Position numbers and translations under genes: made by a program
Shown here: positions 15,758-17,539 of the stretch, one piece after another
Layout of the letters: each line of letters opens with the position of its first letter
Position numbering within the stretch: the first letter of the stretch is position 1
Source: Lachnospiraceae bacterium
Lineage (GTDB): Bacteria > Bacillota_A > Clostridia > Lachnospirales > Lachnospiraceae
NCBI GenBank assembly: GCA_003446335.1
Contig: DMAZ01000108.1
Span: 1-17,539 of the forward strand
Length of the DNA: 17,539 bases
Reading direction: 5' to 3'
The notes under the pieces: generated by a model
What the model was told of the DNA's origin: nothing
Database searches by the model: none
The model's input: only the letters and a program-made list of their open reading frames with translations

Positions 15758-16833
15758 AAACAGTTGTAGTTGGAATGTCCGGCGGAGTAGACAGCTCCGT
15801 ATGTGCGTATCTACTCAAAGAACAGGGATATAATGTCATAGGAGTCACCATGCAGATCTGGCAGGATGAGGATGCGTGCTCTCTTGAACAGAATGGTGGA
15901 TGCTGCGGCACGAGTGCGGTGTCAGATGCCCGCCGTGTAGCCACGGAGCTGAAAATACCCTACTATGTCATGAATTTTCGTGATGTCTTCCGCGAGAAAG
16001 TCATCGACTATTTCATACGGGAATATCGTTCCGGACGTACTCCGAATCCGTGCATAGCGTGCAACCGGTATGTGAAATGGGAGAGTCTGCTTGAAAAAAG
16101 CATGGCCATCGGAGCGGATTATATAGCCACAGGACATTATGCGACAGTCGTGCGGCTTGAAAACGGCCGTTTTGCTCTAAGGACCGCGAAGAGCGAAGCG
16201 GGACGGTCGAAAGATCAGACTTACGCGCTTTATAATCTTACGCAGAATCAGCTTTCCAGAACGATTATGCCCTGCGGGCAGTACACGAAAGACGAGATCC
16301 GTGAGATCGCTGACCGGGCAGGCCTTCCGGTCGCCCATAAGCCCGACAGTGAGGAGATATGCTTTGTTCCGGATAAAGACTATGCCGGCTTCATTGAACG
16401 GGATACGGGCATCCGTGACGAACCGGGCAGCTATGTTGATGAGGCCGGAAACATATTGGGAAAGCATAAGGGTATTACACATTATACGATCGGACAGCGC
16501 AAAAGACTGGGAATTGCTCTGGGCAGACCGGTCTTTGTGAAAGAGATCAGACCGGCATCTAATGAGGTGGTCCTTTCTGATAACGCCGCTCTTTTCTCAC
16601 GGGAACTATATGCAGAGGATCTGAATTTTATGAGCGTTCCCGATATAACCGGCAGGGAGAGCGTGACGGCCAAGATCCGCTATAATCACGGAGGCGCTCC
16701 GGCTGTGGTGGAAAAGGTCGCGCCTGACAGGGTCCGCATAGAGTTCGAGGAACCGCAGAGAGCGATCACGCCGGGACAGTCTGTCGTATTATACCGGGAC
16801 GGCGTCGTGCTCGGAGGGGGAACGATCATCTGA
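15754..16833 (+). CDS. mnmA: tRNA-specific 2-thiouridylase MnmA
   Basis: MnmA adenylates and thiolates U34 of tRNA-Lys, -Glu and -Gln to give 2-thiouridine, using persulfide sulfur. The 359-residue protein has the PP-loop GMSGGVDSS near the N-terminus, DARRVA and the NPCIACNRYVKW segment with Cys100 and Cys103. Next are GHYA, KDQTYALYNL and the second catalytic cysteine Cys203 in SEEICFVPD. The C-terminal part has HTIGQRKRLGI-like HYTIGQRKRLGI and the beta-barrel domain ending GQSVVLYRDGVVLGGG. Cys103 aligns with E. coli Cys102 and Cys203 with Cys199. An additional cysteine-rich stretch near residue 45 (DACSLEQNGGCCG) is present. ATG 15754 overlaps the desulfurase stop. The length and motifs are complete. 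Confidence 0.97.
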   Translation: MKTVVVGMSGGVDSSVCAYLLKEQGYNVIGVTMQIWQDEDACSLEQNGGCCGTSAVSDARRVATELKIPYYVMNFRDVFREKVIDYFIREYRSGRTPNPCIACNRYVKWESLLEKSMAIGADYIATGHYATVVRLENGRFALRTAKSEAGRSKDQTYALYNLTQNQLSRTIMPCGQYTKDEIREIADRAGLPVAHKPDSEEICFVPDKDYAGFIERDTGIRDEPGSYVDEAGNILGKHKGITHYTIGQRKRLGIALGRPVFVKEIRPASNEVVLSDNAALFSRELYAEDLNFMSVPDITGRESVTAKIRYNHGGAPAVVEKVAPDRVRIEFEEPQRAITPGQSVVLYRDGVVLGGGTII

Positions 16834-16984
16834 TACGAGATGAAAAACCATTTATAAGGCAGCATATGATGATAGTGACTATATCTTGTACGGAGAACAT
16901 GAACCTGCTTATGCATTCTATGTGGAAACCCCTGAAAAATCCTCAAGAAATTGACGAATTGGAGTAAAAAACTTTAAATACTCC
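16834..16984. other. Spacer after mnmA with an orphan reading frame
   Basis: No recognised gene. One + strand frame (16844-16954) is open for 36 codons and reads like protein (AAYDDSDYILYGEHEPAYAF and on to a stop), but it has no ATG; TTG 16886 would give only 22 residues. A weak hairpin, GGAGTA (16961-16966) with TACTCC (16979-16984), precedes the gap promoter and is followed by TTGTATTTTT, so it may serve as a poor terminator for mnmA. TTGACG (16951-16956) and TTAAAT (16974-16979) could be a second, upstream promoter. Confidence 0.3.
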
Positions 16985-17013
16985 TTGTATTTTTGGGCAA
17001 ATTTGAGTACAAT
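16985..17013 (+). promoter_or_regulatory. Predicted promoter of gap
   Basis: TTGTAT (16985-16990), a 17-base spacer and TACAAT (17008-17013) predict a start near 17020. The alternative upstream pair TTGACG/TTAAAT (16951-16979) also has 17-base spacing, so tandem promoters are possible. Confidence 0.6.
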
Positions 17014-17016
17014 AAT

Positions 17017-17036
17017 CCTAGGTTTTAAACCTTAGG
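17017..17036 (+). other. Inverted repeat at the start of the gap leader
   Basis: CCTAGGTTT and AAACC-T-TAGG are inverted arms, with one bulged base, at the predicted transcription start of gap. It could be an operator for a glycolytic regulator or a 5' stabilising hairpin. The identity of any binder is unknown. Confidence 0.35.
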
Positions 17037-17073
17037 TAATGTAAAAATTTAATTTACAGGAGGATTCACGATT

Positions 17074-17539
17074 ATGGCAGTAAGAGTTGCAATTAATGGT
17101 TTTGGTCGTATTGGCCGTCTGGCTTTCCGTCAGATGTACACAGCAGAGGGTTTTGAGATCGTAGCTATCAACGACCTTACATCCCCGGCTATGCTTGCAC
17201 ACCTGCTTAAATATGACTCCACACAGGGCAAGTTCGAGCTCGCTGACAAGGTTGAGAGCACAGACAACTCTATCATCGTTGATGGACATGAGATCACAAT
17301 CTATGCTGAGAAGAACGCTGCTGACCTTCCGTGGGGCAAGCTGGATGTTGACGTAGTTCTTGAGTGCACAGGCTTCTATACAAGCAAAGCTAAAGCTCAG
17401 GCTCATATCGATGCTGGCGCTAAGTATGTTGTTATCTCCGCTCCGGCAGGCAACGATCTGAAGACTATCGTTTACAATGTAAACCATAGCATCCTTACAA
17501 AAGATGATCATATCATCTCTGCAGCATCCTGCACAACAA
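17074..17539 (+). CDS. gap: Glyceraldehyde-3-phosphate dehydrogenase (3' truncated by window edge)
   Basis: GapA oxidatively phosphorylates glyceraldehyde 3-phosphate to 1,3-bisphosphoglycerate in glycolysis. The first 155 residues are visible. The NAD-binding NGFGRIGR is at 8-15, Asp34 in INDLTSP is the residue typical of NAD preference, and KYDSTQGKF and LECTGFYTS follow. The catalytic Cys153 in SAASCTT is almost the last codon in the window. ATG 17074 lies 10 bases after AGGAGG (17058-17063), a very strong ribosome site. Codon use is markedly biased to a few preferred codons (GCT, CTT, ATC, AAG, GAC), as expected for one of the most abundant proteins. It has its own promoter. Whether pgk and tpiA follow cannot be seen. 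Confidence 0.97.
   Translation, partial: MAVRVAINGFGRIGRLAFRQMYTAEGFEIVAINDLTSPAMLAHLLKYDSTQGKFELADKVESTDNSIIVDGHEITIYAEKNAADLPWGKLDVDVVLECTGFYTSKAKAQAHIDAGAKYVVISAPAGNDLKTIVYNVNHSILTKDDHIISAASCTT

Noticed and set aside
1..17539. CRISPR array, tRNA, rRNA, insertion sequence or prophage
   Set aside because: I saw no regular spaced repeats, no tRNA-like cloverleaf, no rRNA segment and no transposase or phage gene. XerD looks like the housekeeping recombinase, not an integrase of an element.
1..17539. A novel defence or biosynthetic system
   Set aside because: Every substantial reading frame belongs to a well-known core family and the gene order is conserved and chromosomal. The only unexplained signals are non-coding repeats, hairpins and short relic frames.

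Overview
This window is a stretch of core, vertically inherited chromosome from a Gram-positive anaerobe, most likely a Lachnospiraceae-type member of the Clostridia. The signs are the nusB-xseA-xseB-tlyA-nadK-argR-recN gene order, an Asp23/Gls24-family gene ahead of nusB, RNase Y, a Bacillota-type LexA box at recA, strong AGGAGG ribosome binding sites, moderate GC, and every recognised gene on the + strand. The genus assignment is inference; no rRNA is present.

Layout. Bases 1-1353 hold the 3' part of prfC (release factor 3). Bases 1400-7959 are a tight run: Asp23-like protein, nusB, xseA, xseB, tlyA, nadK, argR, recN. Several junctions are 4-base ATGA overlaps, which suggests an operon. glgA (8007-9449) follows with its own promoter inside the end of recN and a strong terminator after it. 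Next come recA (9821-10900), with a promoter and a perfect LexA box, and recX (11068-11514), separated by a repeat copy and a hairpin. rny (11635-13182), xerD (13547-14434), a cysteine desulfurase-mnmA pair (14567-16833) and the start of gap (17074 to the window end) complete the segment. Terminators follow glgA, rny and xerD.

How the genes work together. Three themes recur: DNA repair, recombination and chromosome resolution (xseAB, recN, recA, recX, xerD); RNA and translation (prfC, nusB, tlyA, rny, desulfurase-mnmA); and metabolism (nadK, argR, glgA, gap). The desulfurase next to mnmA probably supplies sulfur for 2-thiouridine in tRNA.

What is unusual. I see no mobile element, CRISPR array, defence system, tRNA or rRNA, and no plausible new multi-gene system. 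The best unexplained signal is a family of GC-rich, hairpin-forming intergenic repeats. It has three copies, between nadK and argR (inverted), argR and recN, and recA and recX. Other points are the absence of ispA-dxs between xseB and tlyA, the absence of spoIVB-spo0A after recN, an apparently structured leader ahead of xerD, a recA-recX hairpin, and two possible short coding relics in intergenic gaps.
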